This document shows, in pieces, positions 51,855 through 63,100 of a stretch of DNA of 64,000 bases. The number at the start of each line of letters is the position of its first letter. Positions within the stretch are counted from its first letter, which is position 1. The notes below the pieces were generated by a model that worked only from the letters and a program-made list of their open reading frames with translations, was not told the DNA's origin and ran no database searches. Source of the DNA: JAHRAW01 sp963693025 (GTDB taxonomy: Bacteria > Pseudomonadota > Gammaproteobacteria > Arenicellales > Poriferihabitantaceae); NCBI GenBank assembly GCA_963693025.1, contig OY843749.1, positions 248,001 through 312,000 on the forward strand, written 5' to 3'. The position numbers and the translations under genes are program-made.

Positions 51855-52201
51855 CGTCATTCTCGAATGATAGAAAAATAAGGAGCGCTAGCGACTATAT
51901 TTTTCATCACCTTCGGGAATCTCGTCCAGTTTAGCGTGGTCTTGAACGGAGCGACGCTAAGACGATGGATTGCGCGTATCATCCCTGATACGCGCCCTTC
52001 GGGCTACGCGAAAATCCGCTCCCGGCGGATTTTTCCCGCTCAAAAGACTGCGGGAATGGCGGCTTACTCGCCGCCTGCTTCGCTCGCTTTGTTCAAGTTC
52101 GTGCCAATCTTAGGGAGATTCCCGAGGTCGTAAGTGTCCGGTAAGCCGCCGCTTAAAAGAAAAGGCGCGGCGGCAACGGACACTAACGCTCGAGAATGAC
52201 G
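51855..52201 (+). repeat. TIR element, long composite copy
   Basis: 347 bp with CGCGTATCA-TCCC-TGATACGCG, AAAATCCGC/GCGGATTTT and a GCGGCTTACTCGCCGCC module. A decayed terminus precedes it at 51836. It sits inside an otherwise conserved gene trio and accounts for most of the 51771-52242 gap. Confidence 0.88.
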
Positions 52202-52242
52202 GGGTTGTTGTTGTTGTGAATGACGAAGAATAACAGCCCCCC

Positions 52243-53583
52243 CTAAATCCCATAAGCCCCCCGCAACAACGAAACCGGATGCTCGGTTTGACTACCATCC
52301 GCCATACCGTGTTGAATAAACCGCCCCGCCATCGGACAGTCGCTACCGTAATGGTCGGCGTCGGCTTGTGCCACTTTTTTAACCACCGGGCGTACGATTT
52401 TGCCGGCGGTTTTGTAGAACTTGTCTTTGACGCCGTAGGTTCCGTCGTGGCCCGAGCAGCGCTCGATCGTCACCACCTCCGTGCCGGGCACGAGTTGCAG
52501 GCATTGTTTGGTCTGCGTGCCGATTTTTTGTACGCGTTGATGGCAGGCGGCGTGATAGACCACCTTGCCTAGCGATTTTGGGAAGTCGGTATTCAGCCGC
52601 CCTTCGCGGTGGAGGCGCATCAGGTATTCAAACGGGTCGGCGACCGCCTCGGCGACTTTTTTCACCGCCTCGTCTTCGGGAAACAGCAGCGGTAACTCCT
52701 GGCGCAACATCAGCACGCAGGACGGCACCGGCGCGATGATGCTCCAGCCTTGCTGCGCCATTTTCGCTAAGCCGGGAATGTTGGCTTGCTTCGCTTTTTC
52801 CACGGCTTTCAAGTCGCCCAACTCCAGTTTCGGCATACCGCAGCACCGCTCCGTGTCCGCCAGCGCGACCGCGACTTGGTTGTGTTCTAGCACCGCAATC
52901 AAGTCTTCGCCGAGGTCGGGCTCGTTGTAGTTGCCGAAGCAGGTGGCGAAGATGACGACCTTGCCGTTGCGCCCGTTGTCGTTGTGCGCCGCGGCGTGGG
53001 AGCGCCGGCGTTTGCGCAGGGTGTCGCTGTGATAGGTGGGGACAGCCGCCTGCGGATGCACGCCCAGCGTGTGCTTGAGCAGTTTGCGCAGCGGCTTGGA
53101 TTGGTTGGCGGCATTGACCGCATTGACCACGATGGGAATGCCCGCCAGTTTGCCGATGGCGTCGGTTGACGACAGGATTTTTTCGCTAATACCGACTTCG
53201 CCCTTGCGAAACCTGACCGCCTTGGCGCGCAACATCAGGTGCGGGAAGTCGATGTTCCAGGGATGCGGCGGGATATACGGGCACTTGCTCTGATAGCACA
53301 TGTCGCACAAATAACACTGCTCCACCACCTTCCAATAGTCGGCGCGCGCGACCCCGTCGACCTCCAGCGTGGCGGACGCATCCACCAAATCAAACAGCGT
53401 CGGAAAGGCGTTACACAGACTGACGCAACGCCGGCAACCGTGGCAGTGGTCGAACACCCGCTCCAATTCGCCGAGCAGAGCCGGCTCGTCGTAGAAGGGC
53501 GGGTTTTTCCAGTCAATCGGGTGGCGAGTCGGCGCGTCGAGGCCGCCCTCGCCTGGGGTGGTGGGGGTGGCGGTGGAAGTCAT
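52243..53583 (-). CDS. Heterodisulfide-reductase-like FeS protein
   Basis: A 446-residue cytoplasmic FeS protein. Two 4Fe-4S sites are seen: CHGCRRCVSLC and CYLCDMCYQSKCPYIPP. Two CCG-type cysteine blocks follow: ERCCGMP and, near the end, AACHQ...ERCSGHDG. It resembles GlpC/HdrD subunits and acts in electron transfer; partners are probably the rubrerythrin and DUF3501 protein. Confidence 0.88.
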   Translation of the reverse strand: MTSTATPTTPGEGGLDAPTRHPIDWKNPPFYDEPALLGELERVFDHCHGCRRCVSLCNAFPTLFDLVDASATLEVDGVARADYWKVVEQCYLCDMCYQSKCPYIPPHPWNIDFPHLMLRAKAVRFRKGEVGISEKILSSTDAIGKLAGIPIVVNAVNAANQSKPLRKLLKHTLGVHPQAAVPTYHSDTLRKRRRSHAAAHNDNGRNGKVVIFATCFGNYNEPDLGEDLIAVLEHNQVAVALADTERCCGMPKLELGDLKAVEKAKQANIPGLAKMAQQGWSIIAPVPSCVLMLRQELPLLFPEDEAVKKVAEAVADPFEYLMRLHREGRLNTDFPKSLGKVVYHAACHQRVQKIGTQTKQCLQLVPGTEVVTIERCSGHDGTYGVKDKFYKTAGKIVRPVVKKVAQADADHYGSDCPMAGRFIQHGMADGSQTEHPVSLLRGAYGI

Positions 53584-53669
53584 GGCGGTGTGGTCTCGCC
53601 GGCGGGTCTGGCAAACTCAGTCCACCGAGTTTGGCGGACTGAGCGCCGGCGAGAAGTCGCGCGGTTAAA

Positions 53670-54083
53670 TTACAACTCGTCGAGCGCTTTTTGGAAGCGG
53701 TTGGCGTGCGAGCGCTCGGCTTTGCCGAGCGTCTCGAACCAGTCGGCAATCTCGTCAAACCCTTCGTCTCGGGCGGTTTTCGCCATTCCCGGATACATGT
53801 CGGTGTATTCGTGGGTCTCGCCGGCGATGGCCGCCTTGAGGTTGTCCGGCGTGCCGCCGATGGGCAATCCGGTGGCGGGGTCGCCGACCTCTTCGAGGTA
53901 TTCCAAATGCCCGTGGGCGTGTCCGGTTTCGCCCTCGGCGGTGGAGCGGAAAACCGCGGCGACGTCGTTATAGCCCTCAATATCCGCCTTGGAGGCGAAA
54001 TACAGGTAACGGCGGTTGGCTTGCGATTCCCCGGCAAAGGCGTCTTTCAGGTTTTGCTGGGTTTTTGATTCGGTCAAGTTCAT
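53670..54083 (-). CDS. Rubrerythrin (diiron domain only)
   Basis: A 137-residue ferritin-like four-helix protein with diiron ligands in FAGESQANRRYL, AEGETGHAHGHLEYL, AIAGETHEYTDMY and KAERSHANRF. It lacks the C-terminal rubredoxin domain. Rubrerythrins reduce hydrogen peroxide. Followed after 87 bases by the FeS protein gene. Confidence 0.92.
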   Translation of the reverse strand: MNLTESKTQQNLKDAFAGESQANRRYLYFASKADIEGYNDVAAVFRSTAEGETGHAHGHLEYLEEVGDPATGLPIGGTPDNLKAAIAGETHEYTDMYPGMAKTARDEGFDEIADWFETLGKAERSHANRFQKALDEL

Positions 54084-54183
54084 AGTCGTGTTTCCTCGTC
54101 AATGGTTGATGCGGTGAAAATCGTGTCGCTGGTTGATTTATTCTAATTGATTGCGCTAACCAATCCAATAGTCATCGCCTATT

Positions 54184-54666
54184 TTAGAGCAGTCCGAGAA
54201 TCGTCTCGGCGTTGCTGACCTCGAAATTAGCGCCCTGCTCCACATTCAGGTGGGTCACCACGCCGTCTTCCACGACCATCGCATAGCGCTGCGAGCGCAC
54301 GCCCATGTGACGGTCGGTCAAGTCCAGTTCCAGCCCGACCGCCGCGGTGAAAGCGCCGCTGCCGTCGGCGAGCATCAGGACATTCTCCCCGGCATTCTGC
54401 GCGTCTCCCCACGCGCCCATCACAAACGCGTCGTTCACCGACAGGCAGGCGATGGTGTCGACGCCTTTTTTGACAATGGCGTCGTGATGGACGACATAGC
54501 CGGGCAGGTGCGCCTTGCTGCAAGTCGGCGTATACGCCCCCGGCAGCGCAAACAACACCACCTTCTTGCCGGCGAAAATTTCATCGGTGCTTATCTCCGC
54601 CGGTCCGTCCGATGACATGACGGCGACGGTCACATTGGGTAGCGAATCACCAATCTGGATAGCCAT
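54184..54666 (-). CDS. Peroxiredoxin, Prx5 type
   Basis: A 160-residue thiol peroxidase with PGAYTPTCSKAHLPGYV, where the cysteine is the peroxidatic residue, and DRHMGVRSQRYAMVVEDGVV. ATG 54666 is preferred because GAGGAG lies just upstream. Next to rubrerythrin it suggests a peroxide-defence cluster. Confidence 0.92.
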   Translation of the reverse strand: MAIQIGDSLPNVTVAVMSSDGPAEISTDEIFAGKKVVLFALPGAYTPTCSKAHLPGYVVHHDAIVKKGVDTIACLSVNDAFVMGAWGDAQNAGENVLMLADGSGAFTAAVGLELDLTDRHMGVRSQRYAMVVEDGVVTHLNVEQGANFEVSNAETILGLL

Positions 54667-54809
54667 TTCAACTCCTCGTTTGTGTGGGTGGGTAGGGTTG
54701 AGCATAGCGGCGCTTCTTCGGTGGGTCAAGCGCCGCGCCGCGATGTGGCGGTGTGATAGAGTTCGCCAAACCGCAATCCCGATGCGCGATGCGCGATGTT
54801 TTGCACACG

Positions 54810-55967
54810 ATGAACTACGACACCCGCTTTCCCTGCGTCGCCGACCTCAAGGCGCGCGCCAAAAAACGAATGCCCGGCTTTGCGTTCGAGTATGTGGACG
54901 GCGCCATCGACCAGGAGCACGGCAAGCGCCGAAACCGCGCGGCGTGGCACGATGTCATCCTCACCCCGCGCTACCTGTGCGACGTGTCGCACGCCGACCT
55001 CACCACCAGCGTCTTTGCGCGCGAGTATGCGATGCCCTTCGGCGTGCCGCCGGTGGGTCTCGGCAACATGATGTGGCCCCGCGCCGAAGCGGCATTGGCG
55101 CGCGCCGCCCAGCGCGCGAACATCCCCTACATCCTCAGCACGTTCAGCACCACCGCCCTCGAAGAAATCGCGCAACTGGCGCCGGATGTGTGCTGGTTTC
55201 AGTTGTATGTGCCGAAGGAAGTCGAGGTGATGAAGGATTTGCTCGCGCGGGTGAAGCGCGCCGGCTACCGCGTGCTGGTGGTCACGCTGGACATCCCGGT
55301 CGGCGCCAAACGCAACCGCGAACTTCGCTGCGGCTTGAAACTGCCGTTCAGTTGGACGCCCTACATCGTGCGCGAATGCCTGACGCATCCGCGCTGGTCG
55401 CTGCAAACCCTGCTGCATGGCGCCCCGGATTTCGTCAATGTCGCCGCCTACCGCAAAGGCGCCAACGAAGGCTTGTCGCAATTCATCACCAACTTCAACA
55501 TGCACGGCGTCACCCGCGAGCGAGTAGAAATGATACGCGCACTATGGGACGGACCCCTCGTGCTAAAAGGCGCGCAACACCCGCAAGACATGCGCACCGC
55601 GGCGGACCTCGGCGTAGACGGCCTCATCATCTCCAACCACGGCGGCAGACAACTGGACGCCGCGCCAACCTCAGTAGACACCTTGCGCGCCGTGCCCCCG
55701 GAAATCCACGAGCAAATGACAATAATGGCAGACAGCGGCATCCGCACCGGCACCGACGTAGTCCGCGCCGGCGCCCTGGGCGCGTGCATGACCTTCTCCG
55801 CCCGCGCTTTCTTCTGGGGAATAGGCGCCCTCGGCAACCCCGGCGCCACCCAAGTCATAGAAATCTTCCGAGATGAAATTACTCGGACTTTGAAGCAGGT
55901 GGGGTGTAGTTCGTTTGCGGGGGTGGATGGGAGTTGGGTTGAGGGGGGGGGTAGGTTGCGGGAATAA
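54810..55967 (+). CDS. FMN-dependent alpha-hydroxyacid dehydrogenase
   Basis: About 385 residues of the L-lactate dehydrogenase/glycolate oxidase family. FAFEYVDGAID near the start, TLDIPVGAKRNRE, and IISNHGGRQLDAAP with the catalytic His and substrate Arg are seen; ADSGIRTGTDVVRAGALGA binds FMN phosphate. Family homology starts at MNYDTRFP (54810), though an upstream start at 54753 is open. Bases 55500-55875 have A/C-rich third positions; the last 90 bases are G/T-rich. Confidence 0.88.
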   Translation: MNYDTRFPCVADLKARAKKRMPGFAFEYVDGAIDQEHGKRRNRAAWHDVILTPRYLCDVSHADLTTSVFAREYAMPFGVPPVGLGNMMWPRAEAALARAAQRANIPYILSTFSTTALEEIAQLAPDVCWFQLYVPKEVEVMKDLLARVKRAGYRVLVVTLDIPVGAKRNRELRCGLKLPFSWTPYIVRECLTHPRWSLQTLLHGAPDFVNVAAYRKGANEGLSQFITNFNMHGVTRERVEMIRALWDGPLVLKGAQHPQDMRTAADLGVDGLIISNHGGRQLDAAPTSVDTLRAVPPEIHEQMTIMADSGIRTGTDVVRAGALGACMTFSARAFFWGIGALGNPGATQVIEIFRDEITRTLKQVGCSSFAGVDGSWVEGGGRLRE

Positions 55968-55996
55968 CGCCTACTACTCGTCATTCACAACAACCT

Positions 55997-56241
55997 CGTC
56001 ATTCTCGAGCGTTAGCGCCCGTTGCCGCGTAGCGGCTTACGGGCGCTTACGACCTCGGGAATCTCCCTAAGACTACCGTGGACTCTAACAAAGCCCCCGC
56101 CCAAAAGACCACAAGAACGGCGGCTTACCCGCCGCCTGCTTCGCTCGCTTTGTTGAAATTCGCGGTAGTCTTAGGGAGATTCCCGAATCGAAGAAAATAT
56201 GGTCGCTGGCGCTCCCTATTTTCTACCGTTCGAGAATGACG
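55997..56241 (-). repeat. TIR element, full copy with variant B hairpin
   Basis: B end carries GCGCCCGT...GCGTAGC...ACGGGCGC arms; A end at right. First of four consecutive elements filling 55968-57139. A stray terminus lies at 55979. Confidence 0.88.
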
Positions 56242-56274
56242 GGGTTTTTTGTTACTCGTCATTCCCCCCTACCT

Positions 56275-56541
56275 CGTCATTCTCGAGCGTTAGCGCCCGT
56301 TGCCGCGTAGCGGCTTACGGGCGCTTACGACCTCGGGAATCTCCCTAAGACTACCGTGGACTTTACCGAAGGCCGTGCCCAAAAGCCCAAAGAAACGGCG
56401 GCTTACCCGCCGCCTGCTTCGCCCGCTTTGTTCAAGTCCGTGCCAACCTTGGGGAGATTCCCGAGGACGCAAGTGTCCGGTAAGCCGCCGCTTAAAAAGA
56501 AAAAGCGCGGCGGCAACGGACACTAACGCTCGAGAATGACG
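56275..56541. repeat. TIR element with B-type hairpins at both ends
   Basis: Left hairpin is the GCGCCCGT variant; right hairpin is the GTGTCCG variant. Confidence 0.85.
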
Positions 56542-56555
56542 AAGTTATAAATACC

Positions 56556-56820
56556 CGTCATTCTCGAACGGTAGAAAATAGGGAGCCGACAGGCGACCAT
56601 ATTTTCTTCGATTCGGGAATCTCCCTAAGGCTACCGTGGACTCCAACAAAGCCCGTGCCCAAAAGACCACAAGAATGGCGGCTTACCCGCCGCCTGCTTC
56701 GCTCGCTTTGTTCAAGTCCGTGCCAATCTTAGGGAGATTCCCGAGGTCGTAAGTGTCCGGTAAGCCGCCGCTTAAAAGAAAAGGCGCGGCGGCAACGGAC
56801 ACTAACGCTCGAGAATGACG
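56556..56820 (+). repeat. TIR element, full copy
   Basis: A end with GAACGGTAGAAAATA, internal GCGGCTTACCCGCCGCC module, B hairpin at right. Confidence 0.88.
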
Positions 56821-56834
56821 AAGTTATAAATACC

Positions 56835-57100
56835 CGTCATTCTCGAACGGTAGAAAAATAGGGAGCGTCAGCGACCATATTTTTCATCGCCTTCGGGAAT
56901 CTCCCTAAGACTGGCGTGGACTTTACCGAAGCCCGTGCCCAAAAGACCACAAGAACGGCGGCTTACCCGCCGCCTGCTTCGCTTGCTTTGTTCAAGTCCG
57001 TGCCAACCTTAGGGAGATTCCCGAGGTCGTAAGTGTCCGGTAAGCCGCCGCTTAAAAGAAAAGGCGCGGCGGCAACGGACACTAACGCTCGAGAATGACG
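56835..57100 (+). repeat. TIR element, full copy
   Basis: Same build and orientation as the previous copy. A B-end fragment (ACACTAACGCTCGAGAATGACG) follows at 57111-57132. Confidence 0.88.
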
Positions 57101-57139
57101 AGGTTGGGGGACACTAACGCTCGAGAATGACGAAGTAGT

Positions 57140-60100
57140 CTAAAACCGCACCCGCCCCTCAAACCTAATCGCATGCTCAACCCCCACCCCATCCTTCTCC
57201 GCCCTCTCACCCACCAAGTTCAAATCAAACAACGTCCCTACCCCCCAACTCAACCCCAAACGGTAATTCTGAACTTCCTCCCCAAGCGCCATCTCACCAT
57301 AAGGCGTCAGCATAAAAGCCGCAGACGGCAAACCATAACCCACACGAGTATTCAAACTAGCCTGCAAGTCAGCATCAGCATCAGCAACCGCAGCCAATCC
57401 ACCCCGCCACACTTCCTCAGCCCCACCCGCAGTATTCCCATACGCCGGAGCCAACGACAGCGACAACCCCTGCCCATCAGCCCCTGCATTCAACTGCACA
57501 TCCCCGCCAATCCCAAAGTCATCATAATCCCCGCTATGGTAAAGCAACGCCCGCGTATGAAGCCCCAGCGTCAACCCCCGCGCAGCATCGGTGTAGCGTA
57601 GCGCGCTACCGAACTCAACGCCGCTGCCGGTTGCGCCGTCTCCGCCGTCGTAGCGCATTCCGCCTTCAACCTCCAGCGTCAAATTTGCGCCGCTTGGCAG
57701 GGTGTGCGGGCGGCGGGCCTGCAACGCCAGGCGCACCCGCCGCGCGTCCACATCCAATGACGACAATCGCCGCAAGTCGCTTGCCTTGCCGCCGTCCACA
57801 TCGGTGCGCGTGGTGAAGGCTTCGGCTTTTAGGCGTAACTCGCTGTCGCCGCGTGCCAGTAGGCGGCTGTTGCCGCCGACGCCTAGCATTTGCAGGGTGA
57901 TGTCGCTGCTGGCGCGCGTGTTGTTGGTTTTGTTGCGGATTGACAAGTCGCCGGTGCCGTAGCCTAGCGTCGCCCACCAGTCCAGGCGTCCGTCCGGTGT
58001 GCTTTTGCCGATGTAGGGGTGGAGGCTGACCATGTCCAGGTCGTAGTCGCCGCGCTCTTGCAGACCGGCGGTGTCGTCGGTGTAGCCCACATCCGCCTCG
58101 TTCCACGACAACATCAAGCCCGCCAGCAGACCGTCCCGCAGGTGGGCGTCTACGCCGGCGTTTACGCTCAGCAAGTCGCCGTCCCAGTTGATTTTGCCGC
58201 TCTCGCCGCCGAGTTGGCGGAAGTCGCCGCTGCCCCACATCGCCGCGCTTTCGCCCAGCACGCCGCCCGATACGCCGAGCGGCAACACGAAGTCGGATGC
58301 GCCGAGCATTGCCTTGCCGCTAAACTCGCCATCAACCCCCGAGCGCATCGCCTCAGCCGCCCACGCCGATGCCGAGACCGCCGCCGACGAAGACCCGCCG
58401 CCGCCATCGTCCGACCTCGCCTGACCGACCCTTCGCGCCACCGCTCCCATTTGCCGGTCGCTCATCGCGCGCGTGACTTCGGGCAGAATCACGCGGTTGA
58501 CCGCGTCTTCCTCGGTGGCAACAACGCTTTCGCTGACCGTCACCGTAACCGAAGCGGTGAGGCCGAGGCCCGCGTAATTCCCGCCGGCGGTCTGGGTCGC
58601 ATCGTTCGTAATTGTGGCGCTACCGCCGACGCCACCGGTGACCGTCACCGCCTGCGGCGTCTCCCAGTTGGCGGCGCTGAAGACCAGCATAGCCGGCGAA
58701 ACCGTCGCCACGGAAGTGTCGCCGCTACTCGGCGTAATCGTCACATTGCCGCCGGTCGGCACGGCGTTCAGCACCACGGTGTAACCCCCGTTGCCGCCCT
58801 GACTCAGGCGCAAACTCGACAGGCTCGACAGGCTAACCGTCACATCGGGGTCGGGGTTATTCACCACCACCGTCTCGTCGCCTTCGGTAAGGTCTATGCC
58901 CATGGTGGCGCCGCCGGGGGCTTCGTAGGTCAGCCGATGGGCGATGTCGACGCTGGCGGCAACCGTGTCAGCGCCCGCGGTCACGGTAAACGCCTTCGCC
59001 TCGTTCCAGTCGGCGGCGGTGAAAGTGTGGCTAGCCGGCATAATCGTCACGCTACCTTCGGAGGAGGTCGGCGTAATCGTCACCGACCCGGTCGGCGGTG
59101 CGTCCAGCGCCACGGTATACCTGTTGACCCGCGCGGAGCCTCTCGTCAAGTCCAGGCCGCCGAGTCCGGTAAATATCGGCGCCAAGTCCGCCGGCATTTT
59201 GGCAGCCGGCGCCGTGCCCGCCGCCGTCACCGTCACGCTAAAAGTCAGCGAGGCGGCATCGTCGTCGGTGTCGGTGGCGGTGTAAGTCAGCGTTACCGCA
59301 CCGGCGACGGCGGTTGGCGTGCCGCTCAGCACGCGCGAGCCGGCGTTAAAAGCCAGCCCCGCCACCGAGCCCGGCACCGCCGGCGTGAGCGAATAAACCA
59401 GCGTCCCATCGCCGCCGCTCGCCGCCGGCAGCGTCACATCGCCGATGGCGGTGTTGGCGGGGAAGGACAAATCGCGCTGCGTCGAGCCGAAAGACGGCAT
59501 CAAGTCCGCCGGCGCTTCCACCGTCACGCTAAACATCAGCGTGGCGGTATCGCTGGCGTCCATGTTGGCGTCGCCATCGTTGGCGATTAAAGTCAGGCTA
59601 TGCGGTCCGCCCGCGGCGCTCGGCATGCCGCTCAACACGCGCGTGGCGGGCGTGAAAACCAGACCGGGCACGGCGGAAACATCCATTGAATAAGTCAACG
59701 GCCCGTCGCCGGTGTCGCCGCCGGTGGCTTCGGGCAGGGTCAAATCAACCGCCACGCCGACGGTGTAGGTCTCGTCTTCCTGCGTCATCGAGCCGAAAGT
59801 CGGCACGTTGTTGTCCACCGCATTCACCTTGATGCTGAAGGTCTGGTCGGCGGTGTTGCGGTCCGCATCGGTAACGCGGTAGGTCAGCATCGCCACGCCG
59901 GCTTCGGTGGTCGGCGAGCCGCTCAGCACGCGCGTGGCGGTGGCAAAAGTGAGACCGGGCACTGCTATCGTCACATCGGGGAGGATGGAATATGCCAAAG
60001 GCGCGTTGCCGCCGGTCGCCACCGGCAGGGTCAAGTCAACCGTGTCGCCGACGGTATAAGCCGGGGCGACGCTGCCGCCCAACGCCGTCGTAAACGCGGC

Positions 60101-63100
60101 GGTGGCGATCTCGGGCTGGTCGCTTTCGAGGATGGTGATGGTGACGCTACTGGGCGTGCCGATGCTGAGTGGCGCGCTGGGTCCGGGTTGACCGCCCGTT
60201 GGCGGCAACCAGATAAAATCATTCGTAACCAGCGTGTATACAATGTTTTCTGCCCCTTCCGCCCGCATGTCATCGAGGACTTCCACCGTAAAATGAACCG
60301 ACTCGCGTCCATCGGGGAAATTATTCGAGAACCGAGCGTAATGCGGAGCGGCAACCGCAGGGTTCGCTTCACTCCGAAGGTCGGCATCTCCTCCCATAAC
60401 GCTGGGCGAGGAATCGTCGTTGAGTACATGCACGGCTGACCCCGTAGCCGTCGCCAGCACACGCGTAAGCCCAGTCGTCGTCGTCCGCCCATGAAAAGTC
60501 GCCGTCAACGTAATCACATCCCCTTCCTCAACCTGCAACCCCGCCGCATCCGCGTCGCGGTCGCCGTTGTCGCTGGTGGCCGCCAGCGTCACCGTCCCAT
60601 AATCAGGACCCCCCGACACCGTCACCTCAAACTCCAGCGTGTCGGTATCGCTCGCGGCTTCGTTGCTGTCCGCATCAGACGCAATATAAGTCAGCGTAAC
60701 CGCCCCCGCCACCACGCTCGGCGTGCCGCTCAGCGTGCGCGTGTCGGCGGTGAAAACCAGACCGGGCACGCCGGAAACATCCAGCGTATAGGACACCTCC
60801 CCGTTGCCGCCGCTCGCCGCCGGCAGCACCACCACGGGCGAGATTGCCTCGTCAACGGTCAAATCCAAATCCCCCTGAGACGCACCGCCCGCAAAAGCCG
60901 GCGCAGTATCCGCCGCCGCGGTCACGCTGAAAGTCAGCGTGTCGTTGCCGGTGGCGTTGGTGGCGGTGTAGGTCAAACTATTCACCTCCGCCGCCGCCGG
61001 CGAGCCGGTTACCTGACGGTTGGACGCGTCAAAAGCCAAGCCGTTCAGCGCGCCCGAAGGCGTCAGCGTATAAGAAGTCGCGCCGCTCGCCACCGGCAGG
61101 GTGAGCGTGTCGATGGCTTGCCCGACGATGTAGTTCTGGTCTTCCACCATTCCCGCGCCGAAGTCCGGCGCCGCCGGCGACACCGTGACGGTGAAACTGA
61201 ACGAACCCACATCGGCACTTCGCCTGTCGTTGTCGGAATCAAACGCGTTATAGACCAGCGTAATCGGCGCCGCCGTCGCCGTGGTCGGCGAGCCGCTCAC
61301 CACGCGCGTGTTGGCGTCCCAGGTCAGACCGGGTATATCGATGAGACCCGTCCCCACGCCGAGGTTTAGACCGTAACTCAAATCCCCGTTGCCGCCGCTC
61401 GCCGGCGGCAGGGTGAGGTTAACCGTCTCGCCAATTTCGTAGTTTCGGTTGCCCGGCGAAGTACCGGCAGTCGGCACCAAATTGGGAACCGTATCCACGA
61501 CGAAAGTCAGCGAGTCGGTGGCGCTGTTGGCATCGGTGGCGACGTAGGTGAAAGTCAGGCGGGCAACCGCGGCGGGTATGCCGCCGAATTGCGGGACGTT
61601 GCCCGACGTGCCGAGACCGAAACCGAAGCCGTTAGCGGGGAGCGTTGGCAGCGTGTAGGTAATGGGAGAGGCGCCACCGATGGCGGTCGGCAAAATCACG
61701 TTGAAGATGCCGGTCTGCGGCGCCATGCCGGTAACCCCCGGAACATAAGTGCGGTCCATCACCATCTGCGAGCCAAAAGTCGGACCCGCCCCCCCCGCCG
61801 TCACCGTCACGGTGAAACTCTCCGAATCCACATCGCTGGCTCTGCGGTCGTTGTCGTCGTCGCTCACGCCGTAATTCAGCGTGTGCGTGCCGGCGGCGCT
61901 CGGCGTGCCGCTCAGCACGCGCGTGGCGGCATCCCAGGTCAGACCGGGTATATTGACCAAACCGCTACCCGTGCCAAGGTTCAGCGTGTAAATATTCCTC
62001 AAGCGGCCACGGATGTGCGTGCCGATGTTGCCGCCGGTTGCCGGCGGCAGGGTCACGTTAACCGACTCGCCGACCACGTAGGTCAAGTTGTCCACCGTCG
62101 GCAAATCCGGCGCCGAGTTGGCGACGATGCTGATGGCGAAAGTCAGCGCCGCGACGCCGCCGGAGCCGCCGGTGGCGGTGTAGGTGAAAATGTGGCGACC
62201 AATGTCGTTGGTCGGTATGCCGCTATAGACCGGACCGGCGGTGATGCCGCCGAAAGTACCCATCGTTATTTCCAAACCCAAGCCGCCGGCGCTCATCGGG
62301 TCCATCGAGTAGGTAACGCCTGTGCCATCGGTCACCGTGGCGCGCGGCAATCGCACGTTGAAGATGCCAGTCTGCGGCGCCATGCCCGCCACCCCCGGCA
62401 CATAGGTGTTCTCCGGCACGGTTCCCGCCGAGTCAAACATCGGCACCGGCGCGTCTGGGTTCGCCGTCACCGTGATGGTGAAACTCTCCGAATCGGTATC
62501 CGCGGCTCTGCGCTCGTTGTCGTCGTCGCGCACGTTATACATTACCGTGTGCGTCCCGGTCGTGGTCGGCGTGCCGCTCAGCGCGCGCGTGTTGGGGTTA
62601 AAAGACAGCCCCACCACGGCGTCGATGTTGGCAAGCGTGTAAATATTCTGCCCGTTGCCGCCGCTCGCCGGCGGCAGGGTCAGGTCGACCTCCGTGCCCG
62701 CCTCGTGGGTTTGGTCGGCCACCGGAGCGAGCACCGGCGCCGAGTTGGCAACCGTGCTGATGGCGAAAGTCAGCGCCGCGGAGCCGCCACTGTCGCCGGT
62801 GGCGGTCATGGTGAAAATGAAGCGGCCCACCGCTGTCGGTATGCCGCTATATTGCGGGACGCCGGCAATCGTCTCCAAAGCGAAACCGCCGGCGGTTGCC
62901 GGGTTCAGCGAGTAGGTAATCGACTCGCCACCGGTCACAGTGGCAGTCGGCAAAATCACGTTGGCGATGCCGGTATCCGCACCCGTGCCGCCCGTCGCCG
63001 CCACAAATGTGTTCTCCGGTATGTTTTGCGAAGTGAACACCGGCGTCGGCGCGACCGCCGCGGCGGCGGTGATGGTGACCGTGTGCGCGGTGTTGTCATG

